Source: an uncultured Clostridia bacterium
Lineage (GTDB): Bacteria > Bacillota > Clostridia > Oscillospirales > Ruminococcaceae
Length of the DNA: 61,658 bases
Assembly (NCBI GenBank): GCA_947586185.1
Contig: CANPXN010000014.1
Location: 1-61,658, forward strand
Direction: 5' to 3'
Position 1 is the first letter of the stretch. Each line of letters starts with the position of its first letter. Under the pieces are notes generated by a model. That model had not been told where the DNA came from. It saw only the letters and a list, made by a program, of their open reading frames with translations, and made no database searches. The position numbers were made by a program, and so were the translations under genes. Positions 41,025 to 49,872 of the stretch are shown piece after piece.

Positions 41025-42857
41025 TTATCTACCTCCCGCCTTTCCGAAGAGCTTCACCTTGTAATCGGGCGCATGAACCTGTAAAAGATATCGTTCATTT
41101 CCACAGCGGTACAGGCAAGTTCCACGTTCGGGATACTTTATCAAGCCGTATTCCGACTGCTCCACCTGAAGCGTATCCATGAAATCTGTTGGAGAAATAT
41201 TACCCGGATTAAACAAAAAATGATGTGCCGGAATGGAGAACAACGGCTTGGTAAACTCCTTGATTTCCGGCAGCAGGAAGTCCTCAATATTTTGTGACGA
41301 AAGTATAAACGAGGACTCCTTTTTACGCACACGCTTCATACCGTTTCGGATATATTCTATCGCCGTCATATTGGTTAAAAATAAATACATTTCATCTATA
41401 GCCGCAACAGTATTTCCACGTCCCAGAAGCTGATTGCTCATGTAACTCAAAATGTTGAAAAGCAGCGTATCTTTCAGCCTTTTGTTGGTATCCATCAAGC
41501 CTTTCACTCCGAAACAGATAAACTCTCCGTCATGGATATTGGTACGTCCGTTGAAATATTTCGCCTCAGCGCCCTTGCACATTGAGTGCAGTCCGAGACA
41601 GATATTCTGCAAAATTTCCTCTGTGTAAAGATGCTTTTTACTGCTATCAAAGGACAAGAATTCATTTTCTACAAATTCATAAAGGTCGCTCATGATCGGA
41701 TATTTTTCAGATTTCAAATCGTCAAAATCGGTAGAATCATCAATGTCAAATCTTGAGTACAGCTTCATCAGCATGATCTCTATGGTGTCGATCTCTGCGT
41801 CGGTGAAGTCCTTGTAGGCTCTGAAAAAATCCTTTAAATAGCTGATATGCTGCGATAATCTTGTTACCTTTCTGAACGTTTCGGGCGAATCGGCGTCACT
41901 TGTTTCATCATTAGATGACCATGCTTTCGGCTCTAACGGATTTATCATAAATTCACCAGACATCATGTCAATATATGTGCCGCCGAGGTTGGAACACAGG
42001 TCATGGTACTCGCTCTCAGGATCAAGGCACAGGATTGATTTCCCTGCCTCACGCTGATTGCACAGCAGCAGTTTCATGAGGTGCGACTTGCCCTGACCGC
42101 TGTTTCCAAGTATCAGGACATTACTGTTGGTCTTGTCCTCGGTACGCCTGTCGAAGTCCACAAGCACGTTGCTGCCATACTTATCTCTGCCAAGATAGAA
42201 GCCGTTTTCATCGGTCTTTCCGCTGTAATTCAAGGGGTACATATTCGCCACAGAGCTCGCCGGCAAGACACGTTCAAACTGACTTCCGAACATATTATTT
42301 CCCGTCGGAAGCACAGACAAAAATCCCTCTTTCTGGCGAAGCAAAAGCCTGTCAACGCTAATTTTGGAACGGGTAAGCTCCATCTGAATATCCGCCTGAA
42401 GTTCTTTTAATTTATCCTCGGTTGCCGCTTTCAGTTCGATAAAAACAGCTGTGTGCAGCAGATTTTCTTTGTTGCGTCTGAGTTCCGACAACAACTCAAC
42501 CACGTCATTTATGTTATCTTGAGCCTTGATGCTCTCGTTGACATCGTTTGTGGTGGTCATCATATGATTCTTGCGCATTGCCTGCTGAACAATTTTACGC
42601 TGTTCCATGCTTGTAACAAGGCGGTTGTAAATGCGTAAGGTTACTCCGTTTCTGTCCGCTAAATGCGCTAAAATGGCGGTTTCTTCGGTATTCGGAGGGT
42701 ACTCCGTTATCGCCCAGACCGATTTGTAAAAGTTGCCGCAAATGTAGTGGTCGGTATAAAATCTGATCATCCCCGGCACTATTCTGTCAAAAAAATCCTT
42801 TGTTTCCACAGTTTCAATTTGTGCTGCTGACAGTTCCTTTTTCTTTCTTTTAAACAT
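41025..42857 (-). CDS. VirB4/TraE-type conjugation ATPase
   Basis: A 610-residue secretion ATPase. Walker A is in L-G-N-S-G-Q-G-K-S-H near residue 250, Walker B in A-I-D-E-M-Y-L-F near 487 and a sensor in S-S-Q-N-I-E-D near 520. The N-terminal 230 residues are the VirB4/TrsE-type domain that contacts the channel. It energises DNA transfer in Gram-positive type IV systems. The chosen ATG lies inside the end of the previous gene; the frame could begin seven codons earlier. It is preceded by a VirB4 N-domain-like protein and followed by the NlpC/P60 gene, the standard order in this element class. Confidence 0.92.
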   Translation of the reverse strand: MFKRKKKELSAAQIETVETKDFFDRIVPGMIRFYTDHYICGNFYKSVWAITEYPPNTEETAILAHLADRNGVTLRIYNRLVTSMEQRKIVQQAMRKNHMMTTTNDVNESIKAQDNINDVVELLSELRRNKENLLHTAVFIELKAATEDKLKELQADIQMELTRSKISVDRLLLRQKEGFLSVLPTGNNMFGSQFERVLPASSVANMYPLNYSGKTDENGFYLGRDKYGSNVLVDFDRRTEDKTNSNVLILGNSGQGKSHLMKLLLCNQREAGKSILCLDPESEYHDLCSNLGGTYIDMMSGEFMINPLEPKAWSSNDETSDADSPETFRKVTRLSQHISYLKDFFRAYKDFTDAEIDTIEIMLMKLYSRFDIDDSTDFDDLKSEKYPIMSDLYEFVENEFLSFDSSKKHLYTEEILQNICLGLHSMCKGAEAKYFNGRTNIHDGEFICFGVKGLMDTNKRLKDTLLFNILSYMSNQLLGRGNTVAAIDEMYLFLTNMTAIEYIRNGMKRVRKKESSFILSSQNIEDFLLPEIKEFTKPLFSIPAHHFLFNPGNISPTDFMDTLQVEQSEYGLIKYPERGTCLYRCGNERYLLQVHAPDYKVKLFGKAGGR

Positions 42858-43428
42858 CTTCAGATACCCCCAAATCAAAGTTTTCCGAACCTTCTATATC
42901 CGATATTTCCTCGCCTGAAATACTTGTGCCGAAGTACAGCGCAAGCATTCGCTTTATCTCAGGTTTTGTCATTCTTCTCGCTGCAAATCCATGCTCTGAA
43001 ATAGCCTTATCAACACGATTCACAACATTAAAAATCTGTTCTTCCTTTTCTCTGCGGAATCTTATCGAGAACATAAACTGTCTTGCCGATGACATCTCCG
43101 CCTGAATCTCGTCAAGGAAGGAATAGTCAGCCTGCAACAGCTTTCTGACTCCTTCGTTATGCTCAGTCTGCAGGCGTTCTTTTACATAAATTTTGTTGCT
43201 GTCAAAGCATTCGCAGGAGTCCAGAGCGATGATTTCAAGGTCGGGAATCGTGCTTAAAAGCATCATAAGATGATGGATTTTGGTATCTATATTTGCCGCC
43301 GACAGCACTGAAATATTTGTCGGTTCTACGCTGAAAAATGCTATTTCAGCCTTGTCTGTTTTTACTCCAAAACGAGTAAAGCGTTCAAAGCCTATCAAGC
43401 CCTGAACGCTGTTCTTTTTCTTTGCCAT
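42850..43428 (-). CDS. VirB4-associated transfer protein (VirB4 N-domain-like)
   Basis: A 192-residue soluble protein. Features such as F-F-S-V-E-P-T-N-I-S-V-L near residue 27, L-L-S-T-I-P-D-L-E-I-I-A-L near 57, then a long helical region with F-S-I-R-F-R-R-E-K and R-R-M-T-K-P-E-I-K-R-M-L-A-L-Y-F, resemble the N-terminal portion of VirB4/TrsE ATPases. It overlaps virB4 by eight bases, as though the N-domain had become, or stayed, a separate subunit. It probably sits in the channel base. Assignment is inference from sequence look and position. Confidence 0.6.
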   Translation of the reverse strand: MAKKKNSVQGLIGFERFTRFGVKTDKAEIAFFSVEPTNISVLSAANIDTKIHHLMMLLSTIPDLEIIALDSCECFDSNKIYVKERLQTEHNEGVRKLLQADYSFLDEIQAEMSSARQFMFSIRFRREKEEQIFNVVNRVDKAISEHGFAARRMTKPEIKRMLALYFGTSISGEEISDIEGSENFDLGVSEDV

Positions 43429-43429
43429 A

Positions 43430-43696
43430 TTAAAACTTCCTCCATGAATAAGTTTGCTGCGAAGTCACAAAAAACTTCACAGCGTTAAAAATGTAGTCCA
43501 TAATTGCGGTATCGTCAACCCTCAGACTTAAAAATCCATAGCAGACCGTTGCCGCAATGGGCAGCACATTCCACAGGTTTACAAACACTATCACCGACAG
43601 AATTATTCCGACGCAGATTATAATAAAATCCCGAACATTCCAGAACCACAGCTTCACTGTCGCCCTCAGATTTTCGGGGTAGATGTAAGTTTTCAT
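43430..43696 (-). CDS. PrgI/VirB3-like small membrane protein
   Basis: An 88-residue protein with two membrane segments (I-I-I-C-V-G-I-I-L-S-V-I-V and L-P-I-A-A-T-V-C-Y-G-F-L) between a conserved start I-Y-P-E-N-L-R-A-T and a C-terminal Y-S-W-R-K-F. The layout and the position before VirB4 fit PrgI/VirB3-like proteins of Gram-positive conjugation systems. GGAGTG precedes the chosen ATG, and the longer frame would cross the terminator at 43719-43747. Confidence 0.75.
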   Translation of the reverse strand: MKTYIYPENLRATVKLWFWNVRDFIIICVGIILSVIVFVNLWNVLPIAATVCYGFLSLRVDDTAIMDYIFNAVKFFVTSQQTYSWRKF

Positions 43697-43718
43697 TTTT
43701 ATCACACTCCATTTTATA

Positions 43719-43747
43719 CAAAAAACAGCCAAGCTTTTGGCTTGACT
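43719..43747 (-). terminator. Terminator inside the transfer operon, after the inserted gene
   Basis: On the minus strand AGCCAAAAGCTTGGCT is followed by GTTTTTTG. It lies between the gene at 43762 and the PrgI-like gene, so it could reduce transcription into virB4 unless read through. Confidence 0.6.
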
Positions 43748-43761
43748 GAAAATAAAATTTT

Positions 43762-44256
43762 TTAAACAGGATTATCATGTATGAGTATATTATTATTTCT
43801 GCACCATTGAATATAGGCTTCTCTCCCAAGAAATAAATCAGCATCTCCACACAGATGAAATCTATCTTCTTGAGGCTGCCATAATAATGGTTCATCATAT
43901 ACCATTTGGGGATTTACTTTCCCTATAATAGGCAAATTAACTTTATTTCGTGTTGTATAAATGTGTATCAACAGTTCTTTTCTGTATGGAACAACCAATT
44001 TCTCATTCATTTGATAATATCTTTGAAAAATATGTGGTTTTAATAATGGCAGATCAATATCATTCATAGTAATTTCTTTTTGAAATAACAAGGGCGTTAT
44101 TGCTATATGACACATTGGTAAAAAATCTTCTGTTTTCTCTCTTGTGTCAAGAACTACAGCTATATCATAGAAACCGGGTTCTGGATTAGTTAAAATAACA
44201 TCGCCCTCGCTAAATAATCCATACTTCTTGCCTATACAATCACATCCGATTTTCAA
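43762..44256 (-). CDS. Unrecognised protein inserted in the transfer operon
   Basis: A 164-residue soluble protein: M-K-I-G-C-D-C-I-G-K-K-Y-G, a beta-rich middle with P-L-L-F-Q-K-E-I-T, then R-F-H-L-C-G-D-A-D-L-F-L-G near residue 135 and a final W-C-R-N-N-N. I do not recognise the family. It interrupts the usual VirB6 - PrgI - VirB4 order and has its own terminator. The DNA is more A+T-rich than the transfer genes on either side, and a 40-base gap separates it from VirB6. This suggests recently acquired cargo, possibly an immunity or defence-type gene; that guess rests only on context. Confidence 0.6.
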   Translation of the reverse strand: MKIGCDCIGKKYGLFSEGDVILTNPEPGFYDIAVVLDTREKTEDFLPMCHIAITPLLFQKEITMNDIDLPLLKPHIFQRYYQMNEKLVVPYRKELLIHIYTTRNKVNLPIIGKVNPQMVYDEPLLWQPQEDRFHLCGDADLFLGREAYIQWCRNNNILIHDNPV

Positions 44257-44296
44257 TTAATTTCTTTATATATTGTATCACATGATTAATGTAAAA

Positions 44297-45223
44297 TCAA
44301 GCCTTTCCCTTAATCATTCCCACAGCCTTAGCCCCCATAGAAACAGTATGACTAACACTCATCATATTCACCTTAACGCTTGTATCCAGACCGAACATCT
44401 GCGCTATTCTCGGAACTTCCGTCGCCGACAGGCATATTCCCACAGCCAACAACGGATGCTGTGTAAAACTTAAAAGTCCGAGATATAGGATTGTTGTCTG
44501 CAAAAATGCTGTCAGACAGGTGGCTATAACTTGCTTACACCAACCATAAAATCCGTCGGTGTAACCTCTCGGAACTCCAAACAAATACAGACTTCCAACA
44601 GCAATCTGACAGAGCATTATTCCGCCTCTTTTAATGTTTGCAAACACGACTTTTATTGTGCAGTATCCGAATAAAATTATAAAAAACAGGCTGAACAGCG
44701 ACACATCAGAGGCAAGGGCGATTATAACTTTAAGTCCCGAATCTGCCACAGTATCGCTTACATCACCTATGAAATTTCCCAATAAATCATGGGCAAACGA
44801 ACCCTGCATGGCTACACAAAAGGAGTACAGCCGCTGCGGTACGACCGTCACCAAACTTGCCGCCATAAAGCCTTTCAGCACGTTCAGACAAGTATTTTTT
44901 ATGTTCGCCTGCCCTGATTCATAAGCTATCGCCGTATCGAAAACCGCCACTATAAGTCCGCAGACAAACAGCATCCAAGCGAGACTGTGGAACAGACTTA
45001 CAAACGCCTGAACCCATGACATTTCAAAAACATCACTTGTGGTGGAGTTTATAAACTCAAACAGATCCGCAATTGCTCCGTAAATCAAATTAAACAACCA
45101 CTCAAACATGGCCTCCCATATCCAGTCGCCAATAGCATCGGTAACATTGCCGATTGTGTTGTCCCAAAGGCTTGAAATCCCGTCGCCGATCCAGTCGATG
45201 GCGTCTCCAATCCAATCAAACAT
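44297..45223 (-). CDS. VirB6/TrbL-like polytopic transfer protein
   Basis: A 308-residue membrane protein. It opens with an amphipathic repeat, D-W-I-G-D-A-I-D-W-I-G-D-G-I, followed by about six membrane segments and a short hydrophilic end V-S-M-G-A-K-A-V-G-M-I-K-G-K-A. This is the shape of the TrbL/VirB6-like proteins of Tn1549-class elements, which form the inner-membrane part of the channel. It overlaps the end of the helix-turn-helix gene by eight bases. Confidence 0.82.
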   Translation of the reverse strand: MFDWIGDAIDWIGDGISSLWDNTIGNVTDAIGDWIWEAMFEWLFNLIYGAIADLFEFINSTTSDVFEMSWVQAFVSLFHSLAWMLFVCGLIVAVFDTAIAYESGQANIKNTCLNVLKGFMAASLVTVVPQRLYSFCVAMQGSFAHDLLGNFIGDVSDTVADSGLKVIIALASDVSLFSLFFIILFGYCTIKVVFANIKRGGIMLCQIAVGSLYLFGVPRGYTDGFYGWCKQVIATCLTAFLQTTILYLGLLSFTQHPLLAVGICLSATEVPRIAQMFGLDTSVKVNMMSVSHTVSMGAKAVGMIKGKA

Positions 45224-45497
45224 TTTTCTTCACTCCGATCTCTCCTTTGATTTTATACAGCGAACTTCGCTGACCGCCCAGAACATGATAGCGTGGATTT
45301 CTTTCCAGCAGATCATGTTCTTCCAGTTCCTTAAACGCCCTGTATACCGTTGTTTTCGAGAACTTCAAGTCCTCAGCGATCCGCCTTACAGCCGGAAAAC
45401 ATTCGCCTTTTTCATCTGCACGGTTTGCCAGATAACAGTACACCGAGACTGCCTTGTGAGACAGTCCCAGATCGTAAATTCTTCTTGGAAATATCAA
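45216..45497 (-). CDS. Winged helix-turn-helix protein
   Basis: A 93-residue protein with an HTH_36-like winged helix: L-S-H-K-A-V-S-V-Y-C-Y-L-A-N-R-A at residues 12-27, F-P-A-V-R-R-I-A-E-D-L near 39 and the recognition helix S-K-T-T-V-Y-R-A-F-K-E-L near 52. The start is TTG, with GGAG about 10 bases upstream; no ATG fits. It lies between virD4 and virB6 and is coupled to both, so it may tune expression of the transfer genes or act in replication like RepA-type winged helices. Confidence 0.75.
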   Translation of the reverse strand: MIFPRRIYDLGLSHKAVSVYCYLANRADEKGECFPAVRRIAEDLKFSKTTVYRAFKELEEHDLLERNPRYHVLGGQRSSLYKIKGEIGVKKNV

Positions 45498-45503
45498 TTT
45501 TCA

Positions 45504-47303
45504 TCAGCTCCTGACAGTTTTAATATTTTTCTTTTTTGGAGGACTTTCTTCAAAATCCTCGTCATCTTCGTCAAATTCCACCGGAGTAGAATCTTTTTTC
45601 TTCTGTGGATATTTGACTTCCACATCACGAATCAGTTCGTCACGTTCCTTGCATGAAACCCTTCTTGCGGTCTTGTCGGAAAGGCGGTATTCTTCCTCGA
45701 ATTTTATGCCCCATTTGAAGTACAATTTTAGCTTGCTTATCATCGGATGGACTCCTGTTTTCATCACAATAAACTGTCCTTTGGGCATGGATTTCAACTC
45801 ATCCACCGTGAGAAGCGGTCTGCCAATCATCTGCAATGACTGCGATTTTTCCCTGCCCGTAGTGACATATCCTGACAAAACAGTTTGCTCTCCCAAGGAC
45901 TTTGACAGCACTTCCGCAGACTGAGAATTGGGCGCAAAGCCGCCAAATACCGTTAATTGAGTGTTGTCGGTAATGATCTCCATGCCCTGCTTTCCGTAAT
46001 TTTTTTCAAGCTGCGCAAAGGACTGAATTATCGCAATTATGCTGATTTTTCTTGAACGTCCTGCAGAAAACATCGCCTCCATACCGTCAATTTTCGGAAA
46101 AGTGCCGAACTCATCCATATAAAACATCACCCTATTTTTCAGCTTGCCGCCGTTCTCATCGGCAATGACCAAAATCTCACGATAAAGCTGTTGGATAAGC
46201 AATGAAACCATGAAATATTTACTGGAATCTTCCTCCGGAAGCACAATAAAAATTGCCGATTTTTCATTGCAGAACTTCTCCGCATCTATCGCTGTACCAA
46301 AGCACAACATCTGCTCCATTTCCGTGTCGAGAAAGCTGTTCAAGCGAGACAACGCCGTTGACATTACCGACAGCATGGTCTGATCCGAAGTATTCAAGGC
46401 AGCTCCTGCAAGCCATTTGGCTTTGTGATCCGGCGGCAGCTTTTCCATTAGCTTTGAAAAATACATCTTCGGCTTGGCTTTCGGTGCAGACTGATACTTT
46501 GCCAGCAAGTCCTGAATCAGCTTGAAAACCGACACAATGTGCCGTTCGTTTTTGTCGCCGAACTCTGCAAGCAACAGTATCGTTGATGCAAGAAGTCCCT
46601 CCGCAGCGTCGTAAAAGTATGCATTTGCACCGCTTGATTCTGAGCCGCCGCCAATGTCGATTATGGTTTTCGCCGTGATTTTGGCGTACTTCTCAGCCTT
46701 TGCTTTCGCCGAAATATTGCTCTTGTCGGACAAATAAATATCCATGTATTTGTTGACAAGATGCAGAATATTGTTCTCATCGCTCCTTGTTGGATTACGC
46801 AAATCAAGCACGGAAACGTTATAGCCGTAGTACTTTTTTGCGATAGTTCCGTAATTCCGAACAACGTCCGCTTTCGTGTCTGTGCTGACAAAAGACATAC
46901 CGCTTGCACAAGCCAGTTCGAGATTTGGGTACAAGAAAAAGGAAGTCTTTCCACACCCTGCAGCGCCCACCATAAGGGTATGAACATCGCCTTCATCAAC
47001 AAGAGCAAAGGTCTTTTTTCCTGAGCTTCTGCACCCAACAACAGTCCCTTGAACAGTCGGCAGATCCACGCCCTTACGCCATTTATCAGGCTCGAATGGC
47101 AGAGAAACAAAAGTCTTTTTTATCTCCGATTTGCTTGCCCAACGCGCCGTGCCATGCTGACCATGTCCAACGGGTTTACGTTTAATTCCATTCAGCGATT
47201 TATTGTCAAGCAGATTTACAATCACCAAAAAGGCGACAAAAATTACCGCCAACACGCCGATCAGAATCATCTTTTTTTCACTCAATTTACCACTTCCAAT
47301 CAA
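45504..47303 (-). CDS. VirD4/TraG-type coupling protein
   Basis: A 599-residue type IV coupling protein. A membrane segment at residues 12-30 is followed by H-G-T-A-R-W-A near 46, Walker A V-G-A-A-G-C-G-K-T-S near 112 and the T4CP Walker B F-Y-M-D-E-F-G-T-F-P near 377. The last 50 residues are charged and include D-E-D-D-E-D-F-E-E followed by a Lys-rich end. It brings the relaxase-DNA complex to the VirB4 channel. The frame starts with TTG without a good ribosome-binding site; an ATG 11 codons later is the alternative. Confidence 0.92.
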   Translation of the reverse strand: MIGSGKLSEKKMILIGVLAVIFVAFLVIVNLLDNKSLNGIKRKPVGHGQHGTARWASKSEIKKTFVSLPFEPDKWRKGVDLPTVQGTVVGCRSSGKKTFALVDEGDVHTLMVGAAGCGKTSFFLYPNLELACASGMSFVSTDTKADVVRNYGTIAKKYYGYNVSVLDLRNPTRSDENNILHLVNKYMDIYLSDKSNISAKAKAEKYAKITAKTIIDIGGGSESSGANAYFYDAAEGLLASTILLLAEFGDKNERHIVSVFKLIQDLLAKYQSAPKAKPKMYFSKLMEKLPPDHKAKWLAGAALNTSDQTMLSVMSTALSRLNSFLDTEMEQMLCFGTAIDAEKFCNEKSAIFIVLPEEDSSKYFMVSLLIQQLYREILVIADENGGKLKNRVMFYMDEFGTFPKIDGMEAMFSAGRSRKISIIAIIQSFAQLEKNYGKQGMEIITDNTQLTVFGGFAPNSQSAEVLSKSLGEQTVLSGYVTTGREKSQSLQMIGRPLLTVDELKSMPKGQFIVMKTGVHPMISKLKLYFKWGIKFEEEYRLSDKTARRVSCKERDELIRDVEVKYPQKKKDSTPVEFDEDDEDFEESPPKKKNIKTVRS

Positions 47304-47382
47304 TATTTTTCTTTCTGTATTGACAGAATTATTCGTTTATTATCTTCAAGGTATTGCGCTGTGAAACCGGGGGTATAGCAGC

Positions 47383-48795
47383 CTAAAAATTTATACACGG
47401 TTCGGGTTCATGAACGATTTCAATATCCTCGCACTGCTCCCGGATCGGCTGTGACAGTACAGAATCCACCTCCAATCTGACTGCGTTATCCGCAAGCCGG
47501 AACAGCAGTTTTGCCGTATTTATCGATTGCTCACGGGTACGGGCAGTCTGCTTCAAATCCTGCATTACACCCTGCACACAATCGCTCAGATTCCGATGTT
47601 TCTGCGCCGTTCTGCCCTTATCCGTATACGCCTTGTAATCGTCCTTAAGCTTGCTTTGAAGCCTTAAAAACGCCCTGTTTTCATCGTTTAACCGCTGTGT
47701 TTTGGGTAAGAAAAAAGCCGAGCCTGCCAACGCATACTCAGCCAAATATCTGTATTGATTATTTTTAAAAGTCGCATAAATCTGCGACTTCAGCTTTTCG
47801 GGACGGCATTTAAGATACTCCAAATTCTCAGCCTGACGATGGTATTCTTCCTTGATTTTATGGGGAACGGCAGGCAGAAAATCAGCTCCGTTAAGCTGCT
47901 TTAAATCTTCATTCCAATCCTTATTGCTCGGAAGAATTCTCGAAATATTTTTATAATTATTTTCATTAAGAACATCCCTCAGCCTGTCCGCAGCGTCAAT
48001 ACCGCCGATATCGTTGTCGGTGCAAATCAAAATTTCAGACAGATTTGAACGCCATTTTAACGCCGTTAAAACAGCGTTTTCATACACACCATTCATAGCG
48101 ATATATGAATGCTCCTGCCAGTTTTCGGGGTGCAAAGTAAGATAAGAAAGCATATCGATTGGAGCTTCAAATACGAACAGCTTCTCGGATTTTCCAAAGT
48201 GAGAGAAGCTATATTTTGTGTCAGAACCCTCCACAGTCTGCCGAAAAGACTTTCCAAAAGTCGCCGTTCCTCGCTTGTGAGCCTGTTTTGGGACTCCGTC
48301 CTCATCAACGCCCACAAACACCGCATTATGATGATTTTTATCTTCATACAGCGTGTGATTCTTCGCAAAAAAGCTGATGATATCAGGAGCAATAAAACGC
48401 TGTTTTATGAGGTACGCAAACACTCTGTGCATATTTTCATTTGCTTCCGGCAACTTGAATTCCCTTGGTTTTTCTTCTTGAACAGCCGTCCTCTGATGAG
48501 TAGGGGACAGAGGAGTGATCCTCTGTCCCAGAAGTTCCTGCACTGCTGTCGGAAAGTTCATTCCATAATGATACTGCATAAATTTTATTGCACCGCCGCC
48601 AACCTGATTCTTGTGATCGAACCAAGTAGATCCACGGATGGTTATGCTGTCGTGACTGCCTGAACCGTCGCTGTAGATTAGCTTGTATTCACGTCCGGCA
48701 CGTTCTAATTTCTCGCCTCTCAATCGCAGAAAATCTGTCAAATCTACGCTGTTTGCGGTCGCTTTTTGTTCTTCTGTAAATGGAATATACGGCAA
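47383..48795 (-). CDS. DUF3991/TOPRIM primase-like protein
   Basis: A 470-residue protein. An N-terminal zinc-less DUF3991-like segment (V-D-L-T-D-F-L-R-L-R-G, then W-F-D-H-K-N-Q-V-G-G-G near residue 57) is followed by a TOPRIM domain with F-V-F-E-A-P-I-D-M-L-S near 212 and I-C-T-D-N-D-I-G-G near 257. The acidic residues of the TOPRIM site are all present. The C-terminal third is helical and basic. Such proteins are predicted to prime the transferred strand in the recipient. The start is TTG behind GGCGGTG. It lies between virD4 and the lipoprotein gene. Confidence 0.85.
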   Translation of the reverse strand: MPYIPFTEEQKATANSVDLTDFLRLRGEKLERAGREYKLIYSDGSGSHDSITIRGSTWFDHKNQVGGGAIKFMQYHYGMNFPTAVQELLGQRITPLSPTHQRTAVQEEKPREFKLPEANENMHRVFAYLIKQRFIAPDIISFFAKNHTLYEDKNHHNAVFVGVDEDGVPKQAHKRGTATFGKSFRQTVEGSDTKYSFSHFGKSEKLFVFEAPIDMLSYLTLHPENWQEHSYIAMNGVYENAVLTALKWRSNLSEILICTDNDIGGIDAADRLRDVLNENNYKNISRILPSNKDWNEDLKQLNGADFLPAVPHKIKEEYHRQAENLEYLKCRPEKLKSQIYATFKNNQYRYLAEYALAGSAFFLPKTQRLNDENRAFLRLQSKLKDDYKAYTDKGRTAQKHRNLSDCVQGVMQDLKQTARTREQSINTAKLLFRLADNAVRLEVDSVLSQPIREQCEDIEIVHEPEPCINF

Positions 48796-48809
48796 TTTTT
48801 TTCACCGCC

Positions 48810-49520
48810 TTAATACTTTATATTCTCCGCAAATTTTGCCATAAGCTGAATAAAATTCTGCCTGTCCATCATATCAGAACTTAGAAACGCCCCTGACACA
48901 ACAGTCAATTTGCCCTCGGCAAGTACGGCATAGGTTTCGGTATAACCGAACTGAGCAGCCATACCGTCAGTTTTCTGAACAGAGCCGTAACGCTGATATT
49001 TTCCCTTTGACATCACGCTGTTTACCATGCGGTAATTGGACACAAAATCGTCCTCAGTGATGCCGTTCATCTGAGATGCGGTTAGTCCGAAGTAGTAATT
49101 CCCGAAGTTTTCAAGGATATATTCAAGGTCGTAACTCAGGCTGCTTTGGCTCATATCGATACACATCACATTCACAATACCGCCGCCGTTAGAGCTTTTC
49201 AGAGATATCTTTTGAATACCGTTTGACGATTCTGTTTGGTTCTCAAATGTGCAGTTTTTCATAGATTCCTTTACCAGATTCTGTACATCAGTAAATAGTA
49301 TGCCGGAATCGAAAAACTCTGCAATAAAAGCATTTGACTTTATCTGTTCTTCCTCTGAACTGTCGACTGCTTCTGTAGAGGCAGTCGGTTCTGTAACAGA
49401 TTCTGTCGCTTCTGTAACCGCCACTTCGGGCTGCGTTTGAACAGGCGGAGAGATAGTTCCGCAAGCTGTCAAAATCATCGCAATTGCCGCTGAAAATGCC
49501 GCTAAATATACTTTTTTCAT
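48810..49520 (-). CDS. Lipoprotein of the transfer operon
   Basis: A 236-residue lipoprotein with lipobox L-T-A-C near residue 20, a Thr/Glu/Ser/Pro-rich linker (about residues 25-60), and a globular mixed domain beginning N-A-F-I-A-E-F. I do not recognise the domain. GGGAGGA lies 7 bases before the ATG. Lipoproteins at this position may stabilise the outer part of the Gram-positive channel; this is inference from location between the pilin-like and primase genes. Confidence 0.7.
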   Translation of the reverse strand: MKKVYLAAFSAAIAMILTACGTISPPVQTQPEVAVTEATESVTEPTASTEAVDSSEEEQIKSNAFIAEFFDSGILFTDVQNLVKESMKNCTFENQTESSNGIQKISLKSSNGGGIVNVMCIDMSQSSLSYDLEYILENFGNYYFGLTASQMNGITEDDFVSNYRMVNSVMSKGKYQRYGSVQKTDGMAAQFGYTETYAVLAEGKLTVVSGAFLSSDMMDRQNFIQLMAKFAENIKY

Positions 49521-49535
49521 ACACAGATCCTCCCG

Positions 49536-49859
49536 TTAAATGATTGACCAGATATACATCGGAGCGGTCAGAGTGAAGATCAGACAGCCGAACAAAATCG
49601 CCGGTGCAGTCCATTCAAGCTGCCCATGTTTTCTATAGTCAAGGTACATTGTTCCTAATTTCACAAACAGCAAAATCGCCAGAATGACGTCGATTACGGG
49701 GAATATAACGTTATCCACAACCGACACGATCTGCGTTTTCGCCGTACTCCAAGTACCCTCCACAGCTCCTGCAACATCGCCGCTTGCATATGCCGTCAGA
49801 CTGCTAAAAGCGCTCATCACAGCAACGGTAATTAAAGTTATAAATGTTTTCTTTTTCAT
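49536..49859 (-). CDS. DUF3852 family, VirB2 pilin-like protein
   Basis: A 107-residue protein with a cleavable signal peptide (about residues 1-26, ending A-Y-A), then S-G-D-V-A-G-A-V-E-G-T-W near 27, and two membrane segments (V-I-F-P-V-I-D-V-I-L-A-I-L-L-F and A-I-L-F-G-C-L-I-F-T-L) around D-Y-R-K-H-G-Q-L-E-W. This is the DUF3852 pattern. Size and topology resemble VirB2 pilins. GAAAGGAG precedes the ATG. Confidence 0.82.
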   Translation of the reverse strand: MKKKTFITLITVAVMSAFSSLTAYASGDVAGAVEGTWSTAKTQIVSVVDNVIFPVIDVILAILLFVKLGTMYLDYRKHGQLEWTAPAILFGCLIFTLTAPMYIWSII

Positions 49860-49872
49860 ACAAAAACTCCTT

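Noticed and set aside
43762-44256. Assignment as a polymorphic-toxin immunity protein
   Set aside because: No recognisable immunity-family motif and no toxin gene next to it; context alone is not enough.
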